Part shown: positions 35,259-43,770 of the stretch, in pieces | Layout of the letters: each line of letters begins with the position of its first letter | Numbering within the stretch: the first letter of the stretch is position 1 | Assembly (NCBI GenBank): GCA_003164045.1 | Contig: PLRU01000081.1 | Coordinates: 1 to 46,782, forward strand | Reading direction: 5' to 3' | From: Candidatus Lustribacter telmatis | Lineage (GTDB): Bacteria; Vulcanimicrobiota; Vulcanimicrobiia; Vulcanimicrobiales; Vulcanimicrobiaceae | Length of the DNA: 46,782 nucleotides | Notes under the pieces: generated by a model | Told to the model about the DNA's origin: nothing | Seen by the model: the letters and a program-made list of their open reading frames with translations, nothing else | The model's database searches: none | Program-made: the position numbers and the translations under genes

Positions 35259-35927
35259 CTAGACGGATGCGGACAGCGCGCGATCGTAGATCGAGCGCGT
35301 CACCGCGTAACATTCGCACGCGGCGGACGCGAGACCGGTGGGGTCGATCATGTGGAAGCGGCCGCGGCGATAGCTCAGGTAGCCCGAGGTCTGCAACGCG
35401 GCAGCCGCCACGCTCACGCCGGCGCGGCGCACGCCGAGCATCGTCGCGAGCGCTTCGTGCGTGAGCGGGAAGTCGGGCGAGTGTACGCGATCGGCGCTCA
35501 TCAGGAGCCAGCGTGCGCAGCGTTCGCTCACCAGATGCAAGCGATTGCACGCTACGGATTGCGAAAGCACGTCGATTACGGCCTGCAAATAGCGGCCGAC
35601 GGCCGTGCGCCAGCGCTCGTCGCGCTCGTAACCGCGAAAGAAATCGATAACGCTCATCTTGTACGCGCGGCCCGGAATCTGACAGAACCAGCGGCCGAAC
35701 ATGTCTTGCGTCCCGAGCGCGACTTGCGCGCCGCACATGCCCTCGTAGCCAACCGTCGCGGTCTCGATCGCCGAGCCGTCGTTCATCGTCGTTACTACGG
35801 AAATCACGCAATCGATCGGAAAGTATACGTCGTGGACCGGCGAGCCGTCTTCATACAGCGTCTGGCGCACGGTCAAATGGACGGTTTCCAACTGATCGGA
35901 AATCGCAGCGAACTCCTCGTTCGTCAT
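35259..35927 (-). CDS. Crp/Fnr-family transcriptional regulator
   Basis: This 222-aa protein has the two-domain Crp layout. A beta-roll sensor comes first (RQTLYEDGSPVHDVYFPIDCVISVV near residue 21, then TATVGYEGMCG). A long dimer helix follows at about 105-135, then a winged helix-turn-helix (LTHEALATMLGVRRAGVSVAAAAL near residue 154). The sensor lacks the classical cAMP-binding arginine-serine cassette and has no Fnr-type cysteine cluster, so the ligand is unknown. It is convergent with the alpha-E gene (one-base gap) and divergent from the transglutaminase gene, so it may control the peptide-modification trio. Confidence 0.88.
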   Translation of the reverse strand: MTNEEFAAISDQLETVHLTVRQTLYEDGSPVHDVYFPIDCVISVVTTMNDGSAIETATVGYEGMCGAQVALGTQDMFGRWFCQIPGRAYKMSVIDFFRGYERDERWRTAVGRYLQAVIDVLSQSVACNRLHLVSERCARWLLMSADRVHSPDFPLTHEALATMLGVRRAGVSVAAAALQTSGYLSYRRGRFHMIDPTGLASAACECYAVTRSIYDRALSASV

Positions 35928-36094
35928 AGAATCGAGGAGAGAGTTGCCCGAGCGTTTTGAGATGGAAAGTACCTTGGAGTTCTTTCACAACGACGCCGGC
36001 AAAAGTGCCGGTCGTACATTGTTTCAGATGCTACCTAGCAACGCACCTTATGTCGGTACGGCAGCGCACCGTCACAGCCGGGGAGGCTGACCTC

Positions 36095-36961
36095 GTGGAG
36101 TTCACGATTTTGCATCAGACCACGTATCGCTATCCCGGGAAGATCCACGAAAGCTACAGCATCGTGCGGCTGCGACCGCGGAGCGATTCGTCCCAATACT
36201 GCACGAAGTACGAACTCAACGTCGCACCGCGAGCGCGGATCTTCTCCTATTCGGATCGATTCGGCAATGACGTCCAGCATTTTGCCGTGTTGCCGGATCA
36301 CGACGTGCTCTCGATTATCGCGCGTTCTTCGGTGATCACCGTGCGCTCGCCGAATCCCGAAGTGCCCACGCCGGTGACCAAAGAGCAACTGGCGACCGAC
36401 CCAAACGTGCGCTGGCTCTACGATGAACTGCACGAGAGCCAGTACGTCGTGTTCGGTCCGCAACTCAAGGCGTTTGCCGCCGAAGTCGGCGATCCGGGAC
36501 GCGACGACCTGGTTTCCTGGTATCTGCATGCCGGAACGTCGATCAAGCAAAAGTTCACCTACGACGCGGACGCGACGAGCGTGCAGACGACGATCGATGA
36601 TTCGATCCGCGCCCGCGCCGGCGTCTGCCAAGATTACGCCCACATCCTCGTCGCCTTATGCCGCTACTACGGTATTCCGGCGCGCTACGTGAGCGGCTAT
36701 ATCTTCAGCGGGCAAGAGGGCTCCGTGCTCGGCGCCGAGGCCTCCCACGCTTGGTGCGAGGCCTACATGGGCCCCCACGGGTGGATCGGCTACGACCCGA
36801 CGAACGACACCCTCATCGACGACCGGTTCGCCCGAATTGCCGTCGGCCGCGACTATCGCGATGTGAGTCCGGTTCGTGGGGTATACAAGGGCGCATCGCG
36901 GTCCAGCATGTCTGTCAACGTCGCGATGGAAGCCCTAGCCGGCACCCAGCAGCAGCAGTAG
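36095..36961 (+). CDS. Transglutaminase-like cysteine protease/amidase
   Basis: This is the third member of the ATP-grasp/alpha-E/transglutaminase set. The GTG at 36095 has GGGGAGG eight bases upstream and gives MEFTILHQTTYRYPGKI, the family N-terminus; upstream codons to 35957 are non-conserved. The N-terminal beta domain (1-150) has SYSIVRLRPRSD. The catalytic triad is Cys178 (RAGVCQDYAH), His218 (ASHAWCEAY) and Asp234 (GYDPTND). Length is 288 aa and no signal peptide is seen, so it probably acts in the cytoplasm, perhaps hydrolysing or crosslinking the peptide made by the ATP-grasp partner. Confidence 0.92.
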   Translation: MEFTILHQTTYRYPGKIHESYSIVRLRPRSDSSQYCTKYELNVAPRARIFSYSDRFGNDVQHFAVLPDHDVLSIIARSSVITVRSPNPEVPTPVTKEQLATDPNVRWLYDELHESQYVVFGPQLKAFAAEVGDPGRDDLVSWYLHAGTSIKQKFTYDADATSVQTTIDDSIRARAGVCQDYAHILVALCRYYGIPARYVSGYIFSGQEGSVLGAEASHAWCEAYMGPHGWIGYDPTNDTLIDDRFARIAVGRDYRDVSPVRGVYKGASRSSMSVNVAMEALAGTQQQQ

Positions 36962-36987
36962 CCGCCCCGGGGACGTAACCTTCGTTC

Positions 36988-37014
36988 TTGGCACTGTGTT
37001 AGGGCGAGTGCTAA
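36988..37014. promoter_or_regulatory. CIRCE operator of hsp20-lon
   Basis: TTGGCACTG (36988-36996), nine bases, then GAGTGCTAA (37006-37014). The right arm matches the HrcA operator TTAGCACTC-N9-GAGTGCTAA at all nine positions, the left arm at seven, and the spacing is exact. It lies 22 bases before the hsp20 start, ahead of the GGAGG ribosome-binding site. Confidence 0.9.
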
Positions 37015-37036
37015 CCGAAGGAAGGAGGCTCGACCC

Positions 37037-37456
37037 GTGCGCCAAGACCCATTTTTTGCCGAAGTCGACCGTGCGTTCGGGATCCGCGCCCACGGGCGTT
37101 TCGAGCCCAATACCGACGTGTATATCGACGAGGCCCGCGGCCGGATGGTCGTCCACGTCGAGCTTGCCGGCTCGGACGGAGACGAACTGCGGATCGCCGT
37201 GGATGAGAATTATCTCTACATCCTGGGCAACCGCACCGACCGCGCCGAGAACCGCTCGGCATCTATCCTCCAAAAAGAGATCCTCTACGGCGAGTTCTTC
37301 AAACGCATTCGCCTGCCGCTGCCGGTCGATGATTCCGGCGCGTCCGCAACCTATCGCGACGGCATCCTGACGATCGAGCTCCCGCTCGCCGCTCACGAAC
37401 GCTTCCCGGTGGTGCGGACGGAGATCCGCATGACCGTTAAAAGGACCCTGGCCTGA
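37037..37456 (+). CDS. Small heat shock protein (Hsp20/alpha-crystallin)
   Basis: Hsp20 proteins hold unfolding proteins in a refoldable state without ATP. The 139-aa protein has a short N-terminal arm, then the alpha-crystallin domain: FEPNTDVYIDEARGRMVVHVELAGSDGDEL near residue 22, YLYILGNR, and the terminal DGILTIELPLA motif (A-x-x-x-DGxLxIxxP type) near residue 115. The GTG start at 37037 follows GGAGG by eight bases. The stop shares one base with the lon start (TGATG), so both genes form one CIRCE-controlled heat-shock operon. Confidence 0.95.
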   Translation: MRQDPFFAEVDRAFGIRAHGRFEPNTDVYIDEARGRMVVHVELAGSDGDELRIAVDENYLYILGNRTDRAENRSASILQKEILYGEFFKRIRLPLPVDDSGASATYRDGILTIELPLAAHERFPVVRTEIRMTVKRTLA

Positions 37457-39930
37457 TGGCACCCCGTAAAATCGTAACCCCCGACGTCCTCGGCATTCTG
37501 CCGTTGCAAGACGCCGTGCTCTTCCCGAACACCGTGATTCCGCTCGCCGTGATCAAACGGCCGGGCATCGCCCTGGTGGAAGAAGCGCTGCGCGAAGGCA
37601 AGCAGATCGGCCTCGTCGTCCTCAAAGATAAGGACATCGAGGATCCCGGTCCGGATGATCTGCGCCGCATCGGCACGATCGGCACGATCCAGAAGATGCT
37701 GAAGGTTCCCGACGGCACGCTGCGGTGCATCGTCGCCGGTGGCCCCGTTTTCGAGATCGATCAGATCGTCGGCAGCGAGCCGTATCTTTCGGCGACCTAT
37801 CACGAGCTGCCCGAAGTCACGGTGGAAACCGACAACCTCGTCGCGATGCAGCGCAATCTCGGCACGCTTTTCCAGAAGCTGCTGGGGTATTTGCCGCAAG
37901 CGCCGCGCGAGATGGAGATGGAAGTCAACAACATCTCCGATCCGAACTTGCTCACGTACTTCGTCGCCTCGACGATGCGTCTCGACACGGCCGATCGTCA
38001 AGCGATCCTCGAAGAACGCAACACCGAACGCCGTCTGCGCAAGATCACGATGCTCATCACCAAGGAACTCGAAGTGGTGGAGCTCGGGCACAAGATTCAG
38101 TCCGATATCCAGCGCGAGATGGAAAAGAACCAGCGCGAATTCTATCTGCGTCAGCAGCTGCGCGCGATTCAGGAAGAGCTCGGCGAAACCGACCCGCAGC
38201 AAGCCGAAACGAACGAGCTGCGCAAGAAGATCGACGAAGCCGAGATGCCGGAGGACGTCAAGAAGGCGGCCGACCGCGAACTCGACCGCCTGGTCAAAGT
38301 ACCGACCGCGAGCCCCGAGTACAGCGTGATCCGCACGTACTTGGATTGGCTCGTGCAACTGCCGTGGAATAAGTCCACGTCGGATCAGATCGACATTGCC
38401 AAAGCGCGCGAGATCCTCGATGAGGATCACTACGATCTCGAAAAGATCAAAGACCGCATCGTCGAGTATCTCGCCGTCGGCAAGCTCAAGAACAAGCTGA
38501 CCGGCCCGATCCTCTGCTTCGTCGGACCGCCGGGCGTCGGCAAGACGTCGCTCGGACAGTCCATTGCGAAGGCGATGGGCCGAAAGTTCGTGCGCCTCTC
38601 GGTCGGCGGCGTGCGCGACGAAGCCGAAATCCGCGGTCACCGGCGCACCTACATCGGTGCGATGCCGGGAACGATCGTGCGCGCCCTGCGCGATGCCGGG
38701 ACGAACAATCCCGTCATGATGATCGACGAAATCGACAAGGTCGGCGGCGACTATCGCGGCGACCCGCAGTCGGCGCTGCTCGAAGTGCTCGATCCGGAAC
38801 AGAACAACTCGTTCCGCGATCACTACCTCGATCTGCCGCTCGATCTCTCTCGCGTGCTGTTCATCTGCACGGCGAACACGCTCGACTCGATTTCGAGCGC
38901 GCTACGCGACCGCATGGAGATCATCTCGCTCTCGGGTTACACCGAGATGGACAAGCTCCAGATCGCCAAGCGCTACCTCGTGCCCAAGCAGAAAAAAGCG
39001 AACGGACTCAAGGAATCGCAAGTCAAGATCAGCGATCCCGCGATCCGCACCATCATCAACGACTACACGCGTGAGGCCGGCGTCCGTAACCTCGAACGTG
39101 AAATCGGAACGGTGTTCCGCAAGGTAGCGCGCAAAATCGCTGAGGCACCGAAGTATAAGGCGAGCGTGCTGCCGGCGAACGTCGTTGACTATCTGCAGAA
39201 GCCACGCTTCTACAACGAAGTGAAGAAGCGGCTCGCATCGGTCGGCGTCTCGACGGGGCTTGCATACACGCCGGTCGGCGGCGACATTCTCTTCATCGAG
39301 ACGACGTCGATGCCCGGCTCCGGCAAGCTGACGCTGACGGGTCAGCTCGGCGACGTGATGAAAGAATCGGCGACTGCCGCCGTTTCGTTCATTCGCTCAC
39401 GCTCGGCGGAACTCGGCTTACCTGACGATTACTTCGCGAAGCACGATCTGCACATTCACGTGCCGGCCGGTGCGGTTCCGAAGGATGGTCCGAGTGCCGG
39501 CGCGGCGATCGCAACGTCGATCGTCTCGCTCTTGACCAACATCAAGGTCGACGACGATCTCGCGATGACCGGTGAAGTGACGCTCACGGGTCAAGTGCTG
39601 CCGATCGGCGGCGTAAAAGAGAAAGTGCTCGGTGCGAAGCGCGCGGGAATCAAGAAGATTCTCTTGCCGAAACGCAACGAGATGGATCTCGACGACGTGC
39701 CGAAGGAAGTGCGCGACGCCATTCAGTTCTACTTCGTCGAAGAACTGAGCGAAGTGTTCATGCACGCTCTTGGCAAGCGGATCATCACGCCGGTGCTGCT
39801 CGGGGTGCCCGAAGAGGGCCGCCGCGGCAACAACGTCGTGGCGCTTCGCCCGAGCGCGAACAAGCGGACGCGCCCCGAGACGCGCAAGCGCCGCGCGCCC
39901 GTCGGGGCCGCGTCGCGCAAGCGCTCATAG
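37456..39930 (+). CDS. lon: ATP-dependent protease Lon
   Basis: Lon is a hexameric AAA+ protease that degrades damaged and regulatory proteins. The 824-aa protein has the N-terminal substrate domain ([20 protein letters not shown] near residue 10), a coiled-coil linker (about 190-280), and the AAA+ module with P-loop GPPGVGKTS at 357-365 and [10 protein letters not shown] as Walker B near residue 418. The protease domain has catalytic Ser680 (PKDGPSAGA) and Lys723 ([12 protein letters not shown]). The basic C-terminus is longer than usual. It is translated as TGATG with hsp20. Control by HrcA through the upstream CIRCE is inferred. Confidence 0.97.
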   Translation: MAPRKIVTPDVLGILPLQDAVLFPNTVIPLAVIKRPGIALVEEALREGKQIGLVVLKDKDIEDPGPDDLRRIGTIGTIQKMLKVPDGTLRCIVAGGPVFEIDQIVGSEPYLSATYHELPEVTVETDNLVAMQRNLGTLFQKLLGYLPQAPREMEMEVNNISDPNLLTYFVASTMRLDTADRQAILEERNTERRLRKITMLITKELEVVELGHKIQSDIQREMEKNQREFYLRQQLRAIQEELGETDPQQAETNELRKKIDEAEMPEDVKKAADRELDRLVKVPTASPEYSVIRTYLDWLVQLPWNKSTSDQIDIAKAREILDEDHYDLEKIKDRIVEYLAVGKLKNKLTGPILCFVGPPGVGKTSLGQSIAKAMGRKFVRLSVGGVRDEAEIRGHRRTYIGAMPGTIVRALRDAGTNNPVMMIDEIDKVGGDYRGDPQSALLEVLDPEQNNSFRDHYLDLPLDLSRVLFICTANTLDSISSALRDRMEIISLSGYTEMDKLQIAKRYLVPKQKKANGLKESQVKISDPAIRTIINDYTREAGVRNLEREIGTVFRKVARKIAEAPKYKASVLPANVVDYLQKPRFYNEVKKRLASVGVSTGLAYTPVGGDILFIETTSMPGSGKLTLTGQLGDVMKESATAAVSFIRSRSAELGLPDDYFAKHDLHIHVPAGAVPKDGPSAGAAIATSIVSLLTNIKVDDDLAMTGEVTLTGQVLPIGGVKEKVLGAKRAGIKKILLPKRNEMDLDDVPKEVRDAIQFYFVEELSEVFMHALGKRIITPVLLGVPEEGRRGNNVVALRPSANKRTRPETRKRRAPVGAASRKRS

Positions 39931-39931
39931 G

Positions 39932-40594
39932 CTACCTGTAGGTCAGTTCTAAGCGGTACGTCGTGGGTGACGGCCGGCATCCCGGGGGTAACGTAAACGC
40001 GTATTGCGCGGTACGTGCCGCCGAGAGGCCGGCCGCATCCGTTTTTGCGTTTCCGCTGGCGCGCGCGAGCTTTGCGCTCGTGACGTGCGCGGCCGCGTCG
40101 AGCCCAACGTCGATGTCGACGGTGCCCGGCGCTTGGCGCGAATCGGGAACGTCGAGGCCGGTCAGCTGGACGCCTGGCGCACCGCATATCGCGACGGCGG
40201 CGGCGGGCGCGGCAGTCGCAAGGATCGGATTGCCGGCCGCGTTCGTGCCCGGTTGCACGAGCCCGATCAGCGGCACGGTGAACTCCACCGGCACGACGGT
40301 GCTCGTGCTGATGCAGCCTTGCGTTGGCGGCGCGAAACGGTAGCGCTTCACCGCGTCTAGCGCGGCAGCGTCGTAGGCGTTGTCGCCCGACGATTCGGTC
40401 ATTGTTGCATGGCGAATTTCGCCGTCGCTGCCGATGTCGACCATGAACTTCACCTTGCGGTTGGTTGCGTGGATCGTCAACGGTTCGACGACGCCCGACG
40501 TTGCGATGATGCGCGTCTGCGCGGCCGGACATGACGCCAAGTACGCGGGTTCGCCCGCGGCTGCGATCAGAGAGCTGAGAACGAACGCCAACAT
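39932..40594 (-). CDS. Secreted protein with two TonB C-terminal-like domains
   Basis: The 220-aa protein has a short signal peptide (LAFVLSSLIAAAGEPA) and then two copies of the TonB C-terminal fold. The first is about 38-110 (FMVDIGSDGEIRHATMTESSGDNAYDAAALDAVKRYRFAPP), the second about 132-219 (VDIDVGLDAAAHVTSAKLARASGN, then SAARTAQYAFTLPPG). Full TonB has a membrane anchor and a long Pro-rich linker; neither is present here, so it is unlikely to be an energy-coupling TonB. A periplasmic binding role is possible. It is convergent with lon, one base apart, and has four cysteines. Confidence 0.75.
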   Translation of the reverse strand: MLAFVLSSLIAAAGEPAYLASCPAAQTRIIATSGVVEPLTIHATNRKVKFMVDIGSDGEIRHATMTESSGDNAYDAAALDAVKRYRFAPPTQGCISTSTVVPVEFTVPLIGLVQPGTNAAGNPILATAAPAAAVAICGAPGVQLTGLDVPDSRQAPGTVDIDVGLDAAAHVTSAKLARASGNAKTDAAGLSAARTAQYAFTLPPGCRPSPTTYRLELTYR

Positions 40595-40628
40595 GGGCGA
40601 CCCATTCGCGCGCGTGCGGCCGCGCTCC

Positions 40629-41108
40629 TCAGGCGATGAGCGCCATGGCTACCGGCGAGTCGACCCGGTACGTTGCCCCGCCGTGATCCGTGCGGGTGCC
40701 CTCGCCGAGCGTGTGCGCGGCGTGGCGTTCGGAGCCGGTGATCACGCGCCGCTCTTCGGCGGTGTCGTAGCGCGGGTCGAACGTCTGCGAGCGCTGCCAC
40801 TCGCGCGGGCCGTCGTGAACCGCATGGTCCACTTCGTGGCCGAGACCAAGTGCGGGGGATTGGCGGCCGCCGTTTGCCGTCGCCATTGCGCTATGCGGAT
40901 CCCAGTGGATCGCGTGCGTGTTCGGATCGTAATAGTCGGCGTCGTGCCGGTTCGTTGTGAGCGTGACGTGCTGCGCGCCGTGCTCGAGCCGCGCGAAGAG
41001 CGCACGTTCGACCGGATCCTGGGACAAATACGCCACCGCCTGGTCGAAGTCGCGCCGCGCGGATGCCGCAACGTCGAGTGAGCCGTAGTGAACCATCGAA
41101 GCCATCAT
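40629..41108 (-). CDS. Small HEVDH metalloprotein, M91-like
   Basis: This 159-aa protein has a zinc-metallopeptidase-type motif HEVDH at about residues 91-95 (ALGLGHEVDHAVHD), preceded by DYYDPNTHAIHWDPHSA and GGRQSPAL. This arrangement, a strand with D-P and WDP then a GG-SPA-L-HE-H helix, is like the M91 peptidase domains found in some effector and toxin proteins. There is no signal peptide or membrane helix. The protein is nearly all catalytic-domain size. Start is ATG 41108; ATG 41096 is possible. No immunity or secretion gene is adjacent. Function unknown. Confidence 0.65.
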   Translation of the reverse strand: MMASMVHYGSLDVAASARRDFDQAVAYLSQDPVERALFARLEHGAQHVTLTTNRHDADYYDPNTHAIHWDPHSAMATANGGRQSPALGLGHEVDHAVHDGPREWQRSQTFDPRYDTAEERRVITGSERHAAHTLGEGTRTDHGGATYRVDSPVAMALIA

Positions 41109-41163
41109 CGCGCATCAATCACGCGCAACGGGACGGCCGCTAGTCTTGCGCGTATATCGGACC

Positions 41164-42102
41164 ATGCGTACACCGTCATCGCTCGTTCTAGCGCTGGCTT
41201 TTGCCGTCGCCGGTTTTCCTGGGACGAGCGCGCGCGCCGCGGACGCGCCGACGCCGCTCCGCGTCGCCACAACGGCCGTCGACAGCGGTGCGGAAGTGTA
41301 TTACGCGCAGGACATGGGCTTCTTCAAGAAGGCCGGCTTCGAGGTTGAGATTACGTCGGTGAGTTCGGGCCCGACGATTGCGGCGGGCGTGGCGTCGGGC
41401 GCGTTCGAGTTCGCGCAAGTCAACGTGCCCTCGCTCGTGAGCGCACACGACAAGGGCGTGGCGTTCAGCATGGTCGCGCCGGCGGGGCTGTATTCCGACA
41501 AAGCGGTGACGACGGCGCTCGTCGTCGCGAAAAACTCGCCGCTGCGTACGGCCAAAGATCTGAGCGGGAAGACGATCGCGGTCAACGCGCTGCTCGGCAT
41601 CCAGCAGATTGCGGCTGAGGCGTGGATCGACAAGAACGGCGGCGATTCGACGACGGTGAAGTTCGTCGAACTCTCGATCAGCCAAGAACTCGCCGCCATT
41701 CCGGCCGGCCGCATCGATGCGGGCGTCATCACGCAGCCGGGGCTCGACGGCGCCGCGCACGATCCCACGATGAGCGTGATGGCGCCGATCTACAACGGCA
41801 TCGCGAACACGTTCCTCGTCTCGGCGTGGATGGGCTCGTCGCAATACGTGAAAGATCATCCCGACATCGTCAAGCGTTTCGCCGACGTGATACTCGAGAC
41901 GGCGCGTTGGGCCAACACGCACCAAGCGCAGTCGGCCAAAATTCTCGAGAAGTATACGCAGCTCGCGATCGGACCCACCACCACGCGCGTGCGCTATGCG
42001 GAAACGTTCAACCCGAGCGACGTGCAGCCGGTGATCGACGTCTCGGCCAAGTACGGTTTGATCAAAAAGAGTTTTCCGGCGGCCGACTTCTACGCGAAGT
42101 AG
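41164..42102 (+). CDS. ABC transporter substrate-binding protein (SsuA/TauA/THI5-like)
   Basis: This 312-aa periplasmic binding protein starts at ATG 41164 with signal peptide PSSLVLALAFAVAGFPGTSARA. The mature part follows the sulfonate/nitrate/thiamine-precursor-binding fold: LRVATTAVDSGAEVYYAQDMGFFKKAGFEVEI near residue 33, NSPLRTAKDLSGKTIAVNALLG near residue 125, and ELAAIPAGRIDAGVITQPG near residue 177. It lacks a lipobox cysteine. No ABC ATPase or permease gene is adjacent, so the ligand and transporter are unknown. It ends against the convergent amidohydrolase with no gap. Confidence 0.88.
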   Translation: MRTPSSLVLALAFAVAGFPGTSARAADAPTPLRVATTAVDSGAEVYYAQDMGFFKKAGFEVEITSVSSGPTIAAGVASGAFEFAQVNVPSLVSAHDKGVAFSMVAPAGLYSDKAVTTALVVAKNSPLRTAKDLSGKTIAVNALLGIQQIAAEAWIDKNGGDSTTVKFVELSISQELAAIPAGRIDAGVITQPGLDGAAHDPTMSVMAPIYNGIANTFLVSAWMGSSQYVKDHPDIVKRFADVILETARWANTHQAQSAKILEKYTQLAIGPTTTRVRYAETFNPSDVQPVIDVSAKYGLIKKSFPAADFYAK

Positions 42103-43770
42103 TTAGTTCTCGAGCCGGTCGTGCACGGTGCGGCCGCCGGCCATGGTGAAATCGACCTGCAGATCGCGCAGGCGGTTTGCGTTGAGCTTGAAGGGGTTAT
42201 CGGAGAACGCGATCGCATCGGCATGTTTGCCCGGCGTGATCGTGCCGAGGCGCTGCTCGTTGAAGCACACGTAGGCGCCGCTCGAGGTAAGCGCGCGGAG
42301 CGCTTCCTCGACGCTGATGCGTTGTTTGGGTCCGACGATGCGGCCGTGGACTGCCTCGGTGCGCGTCACGGCCGCCCACATCGTCTTCACCAGTTCGTAG
42401 GGTTTGTTGTCGGAAGCGAGCGCCCACGTCAGGCCCGCGTCGATGTAATCGCGGTGCGCCTTCTGCGTGTTGTCGTCGATGTTCGGATCGCCCGGCTTGT
42501 GCGCGTAGGATGAGGGCTGCGTCGTTACCACGGCACCGAGCCGTTTGATGCGCGGCACGTCGCGCTGCGGATCGATGTACCGCGCGTGGATGAGCACCCA
42601 GCGCAGATCGTCGATCGGAAACTCGCGGTGGACCTCGTCCCAGATCGTGAGCACGTCGTTAAGTTCGCGGCCGATCGTCGTGTTTACGCGCAAGCGTAAG
42701 CGAGCGGCGGTGCGGCACAGTTCGCGATATTCATCGGGCGGAATCGCGTGCGCTTGAAAGCCGGCCCAGCCGGTGTACGGCCAGCTCGGCGCGACGAGAT
42801 TCGCGTTTTCGGCGTGGCCGCCGTATTCGAGGTAGATGCCGGCAACGCGCAAGCGATCGTCGCCGATCCCGCGGCCGCTTGCGATCGAGCCCCAATCGTG
42901 CAGCGCGGTGCTCGCTTCGCCGACCGACGACCACGGGGGCAGCGACAACGCCATCGTCAAGCGCACGGGCTGCTCGTCGCGATCGTATAGCGTTTTATAC
43001 GCCGCGTAGACGTCGGGCGAGATGCCGTGGCCTTCGTATACGCTGGTCGTTCCCGCAGCGAGCGAGAGCGCCATCGCGTTCGCAAGTGCGGCAACGCGGA
43101 TTTCGTGCGTGAAGCGCGGTGCGGCACGCAGTAGCGTGAATTCGGCGACCGGCGTGAGGTTCGTCTCGATGATGCGTCCGGTCAGCGCGCCGCTCGCATC
43201 GCGCTCGATCGTGACGGTCGACGACGGTGACGCCATGTTCGCATCGATGCCGCACGCCGCAAGCGCCGCGGAGTTGAGCACGTGCACGTAGGGCGGTCCG
43301 TCGGTCCAGTGGCCCCAGACCGAGCGAATCCACACCGGGTTTGCCGGTGCCGCGGCGTCGAGATCGGCACGATCCGGTAAGCGGCCCTCGGCCAGCGTTG
43401 TCGCGGGCGCGAGATGATACGGCGGCGTGCCGAGGGGCGACGTTACGATCCACTCGCCGTCCGCCCGTTCGGTAACGCAACCGGCGACGACGCGCTGCAC
43501 GTCGGCAATCGACGCGCACGCCGCGAGACTCGGATACCAGCGGCGTAACCCTTCGCGGTCCATGTGCGCGTGCGCATCGATCAGCCCCGGGACGACGGTC
43601 CGCCCGTCCATGATGTGCAGTTGCGTATGTGGCCCGGCGAGCGCCAGCATTTCTTTCGTCGTGCCGAGCGCGGCAAAACGCCCGTCGCGCACCGCAAAGG
43701 CTTGCGCCTTCGGCCGGTACGGGTCCATCGTCACGACGTCGGCGTCGGTGACGATGGCGTCGGGATGCAT
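42103..43770 (-). CDS. Metal-dependent amidohydrolase (YtcJ-like)
   Basis: This 555-aa cytoplasmic hydrolase of the amidohydrolase_3 family starts at ATG 43770. The N-terminal beta domain has DADVVTMDPYRPKAQAFAVRDGRFAALG near residue 8, then the metal motif VVPGLIDAHAHMD near residue 58. ASDNKPYELVK and IDAGLTWALASD near residue 465 carry the late Asp. The C-terminus returns to the beta domain with LGTITPGKHADAIAFSDNP. Substrate unknown. Its start overlaps the TGA of the broken alpha/beta hydrolase (TGATG), so the two genes were an operon before the frameshift. The frame continues upstream past the ATG only because of that frameshift. Confidence 0.88.
   Translation of the reverse strand: MHPDAIVTDADVVTMDPYRPKAQAFAVRDGRFAALGTTKEMLALAGPHTQLHIMDGRTVVPGLIDAHAHMDREGLRRWYPSLAACASIADVQRVVAGCVTERADGEWIVTSPLGTPPYHLAPATTLAEGRLPDRADLDAAAPANPVWIRSVWGHWTDGPPYVHVLNSAALAACGIDANMASPSSTVTIERDASGALTGRIIETNLTPVAEFTLLRAAPRFTHEIRVAALANAMALSLAAGTTSVYEGHGISPDVYAAYKTLYDRDEQPVRLTMALSLPPWSSVGEASTALHDWGSIASGRGIGDDRLRVAGIYLEYGGHAENANLVAPSWPYTGWAGFQAHAIPPDEYRELCRTAARLRLRVNTTIGRELNDVLTIWDEVHREFPIDDLRWVLIHARYIDPQRDVPRIKRLGAVVTTQPSSYAHKPGDPNIDDNTQKAHRDYIDAGLTWALASDNKPYELVKTMWAAVTRTEAVHGRIVGPKQRISVEEALRALTSSGAYVCFNEQRLGTITPGKHADAIAFSDNPFKLNANRLRDLQVDFTMAGGRTVHDRLEN

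Noticed and set aside
36989..37017. TTGGCA-N17-TAACCG as the hsp20-lon promoter
   Set aside because: The -10 match is poor and both elements lie in the CIRCE arms, so the resemblance is probably due to the operator.
37393..38823. Long minus-strand open frame opposite lon
   Set aside because: It has no family motifs and is explained by codon bias of lon in a GC-rich genome.
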